Positions 4,510-5,501 of a DNA stretch of 5,501 bases are shown piece by piece. Below the pieces are notes generated by a model. It saw nothing but the letters and a program-made list of their open reading frames with translations. It made no database searches and was not told the DNA's origin. Position 1 is the stretch's first letter; each line of letters begins with the position of its first letter. The translations under genes and the position numbers were made by a program. This stretch comes from an uncultured Legionella sp. (GTDB lineage: Bacteria > Pseudomonadota > Gammaproteobacteria > Legionellales > Legionellaceae): positions 1-5,501 of the forward strand of contig CAISKC010000449.1 of assembly GCA_903885895.1 (NCBI GenBank). Reading direction: 5' to 3'.

Positions 4510-5411
4510 ACTTGTTAGGTTTTGCGTCAGGTATTGCAGGCAATAATCAGGACTGTGCCTTAGCGGCGTGGTATTTGTATTATCATCCAGAGTGGTTTCA
4601 AGATTTATTCGTCTCCTGGGAAGGGTTTATCAAAGCAACCAGTGTAGCACGGGGTGCTGGTGTGTTGGGGGAGGTTATAAAATCCGTACAAGATTTGAGT
4701 CGTGCGGTACTGACAATCATTAAAAAACAAGAAGCATTTGGTGTCATAGGTGGGGATCATTCTTGTGCGATCGGTACTTGGAGTGCAGTGGCGCATGCTT
4801 ATCGACAACAAGGCGATATCGGTTTGTTATGGTTCGATGCGCATATGGATAGTCATACGCCAGAGACTTCGATGACGCAGAATTTACACGGTATGCCGCT
4901 TGCTACATTATTAGGCTACGGGGTATCAGAACTATGCCAATTGCTAGATATGCAGCCTAAGCTAAAAGCAAACAATGTTTGTGTGATTGGTGTGCGCAGC
5001 TATGAAGCGGCTGAACGCCAGTTATTAGAGCAATTAGGTGTCAGGGTTTATTACATGGAAGAAGTACAGACGCGTGGTCTGAGTACCGTTATGCTCGAAG
5101 CATATGAGCGGGTGACTGCCCATACTTGTGGTTTTGGAATTAGCATTGATATGGATGGGATCGATCCAGCAGATGCACCCGGAGTAGGTTATCGGGAGCC
5201 GGGTGGTTTATCTGGTCAAGCATTGCTGGATGCTTTGTCTGAGCTGCCACAGCATTCACGTTTTTTGGGTGTGGAAATCACTGAATACAATCCTATACGG
5301 GATATCGACAATAAAACAGCACATTTATTGATCGAACTTCTAGGGGCTGTTGTGAAGTTATTTCCAGAAACTTTACGTTCTGAGATTTGTCAGAAATCCT
5401 TTGTTCCGTGA
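4494..5411 (+). CDS. rocF: Arginase (ureohydrolase family)
   Basis: This 305-residue protein has all the binuclear manganese ligands of the ureohydrolase family: His89 in GGDHS, Asp115, His117 and Asp119 in DAHMD, and Asp219 and Asp221 in SIDMDGIDP. The catalytic His132 (NLHGMP) and Glu264 (EITEYNP) are also present. Arginase hydrolyses arginine to ornithine and urea in the cytoplasm. The family includes agmatinase and formiminoglutamase; arginase is favoured by the HTPETS segment after DAHMD and by overlap with ocd, which consumes ornithine. Some substrate-contact positions differ from human arginase I: Asn130 is His121, Ser137 is Thr128, and Asp183 appears to be Glu171. The N-terminus (LNLLGFASGIAGNNQDCA) is divergent, lacking the usual GP segment. 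The ATG at 4494 has AAGGAG (4481-4486) at seven-base spacing, inside the end of ocd. Confidence 0.88.
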   Translation: MRSSLNLLGFASGIAGNNQDCALAAWYLYYHPEWFQDLFVSWEGFIKATSVARGAGVLGEVIKSVQDLSRAVLTIIKKQEAFGVIGGDHSCAIGTWSAVAHAYRQQGDIGLLWFDAHMDSHTPETSMTQNLHGMPLATLLGYGVSELCQLLDMQPKLKANNVCVIGVRSYEAAERQLLEQLGVRVYYMEEVQTRGLSTVMLEAYERVTAHTCGFGISIDMDGIDPADAPGVGYREPGGLSGQALLDALSELPQHSRFLGVEITEYNPIRDIDNKTAHLLIELLGAVVKLFPETLRSEICQKSFVP

Positions 5412-5437
5412 TTCATTTTTAATCAAACCTCATCCCA

Positions 5438-5458
5438 GAGGGATCCCCTCATAATTTG
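5438..5458 (+). terminator. Weak terminator candidate after the arginase gene
   Basis: GAGGG (5438-5442) can pair with CCCTC (5446-5450) around a three-base loop, followed by a loosely AT-rich ATAATTTG. The stem is GC-rich but short and the T run is poor, so at best it terminates partly. Confidence 0.3.
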
Positions 5459-5477
5459 TTGTTATAAAGTAATACAA

Positions 5478-5501
5478 AAGGAGTGTAGGTGGACAAAGGA
5501 G
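5478..5501 (+). promoter_or_regulatory. Ribosome-binding-site-like sequences of the next gene
   Basis: AAGGAG occurs at 5478-5483 and AAAGGAG at 5495-5501, the last bases of the window. The first is five bases before a GTG at 5489 that opens a frame to the edge; the second would serve a start codon just beyond it. A rightward gene therefore probably begins at or right after the edge. TATAAA at 5463-5468 could be its -10 box, but no -35 box is seen. Confidence 0.4.

Overview
The window looks like a piece of chromosome from a gamma-proteobacterium with an intracellular or host-associated lifestyle, most likely in or near the Legionellales (Legionella/Coxiella/Berkiella type). This is inferred from a moderately AT-rich composition, a lipopolysaccharide Kdo hydroxylase (so a Gram-negative), a bacterial SET-domain protein of the kind used as host-directed effectors, and a possible ADP-ribosyltransferase-like gene at the left edge. 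No rRNA, tRNA, insertion sequence or CRISPR array was seen.

Layout. Positions 1-517 (minus) hold the 5' two-thirds or so of a gene running off the left edge, with hints of an ADP-ribosyltransferase fold. The 303-base divergent spacer 518-820 holds a good sigma70-like promoter for that gene with a perfect 9-bp inverted repeat over its -35 box, a G8 tract, a two-copy 11-mer related to TGTCGACA, and a good promoter (TTGACT-N16-TATGAT) for the rightward gene. Positions 821-1978 (plus) encode a 385-aa SET-domain protein ending in a hydrophobic tail. A convergent spacer with two hairpins (1979-2150) separates it from kdoO (2151-3011, minus), an Fe(II)/2-oxoglutarate Kdo 3-hydroxylase. A strong intrinsic terminator at 3053-3090 separates kdoO from a 32-codon lysine-rich ORF (3108-3206, minus) with a good ribosome-binding site. 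A 259-base divergent spacer leads to a two-gene rightward operon: ocd (ornithine cyclodeaminase, 3466-4509) and an arginase-family gene (4494-5411) overlapping by 16 bases. The right edge ends in ribosome-binding-site-like sequence for another gene.

How the genes work together. The last two genes form a short pathway: arginase turns arginine into ornithine plus urea, and ornithine cyclodeaminase turns ornithine into proline plus ammonia. KdoO modifies the inner core of lipopolysaccharide. The SET protein and the left-edge gene are best seen as accessory, possibly effector-like genes; they are transcribed divergently from a shared spacer, which leaves room for joint regulation. The tiny basic protein has no assigned function.
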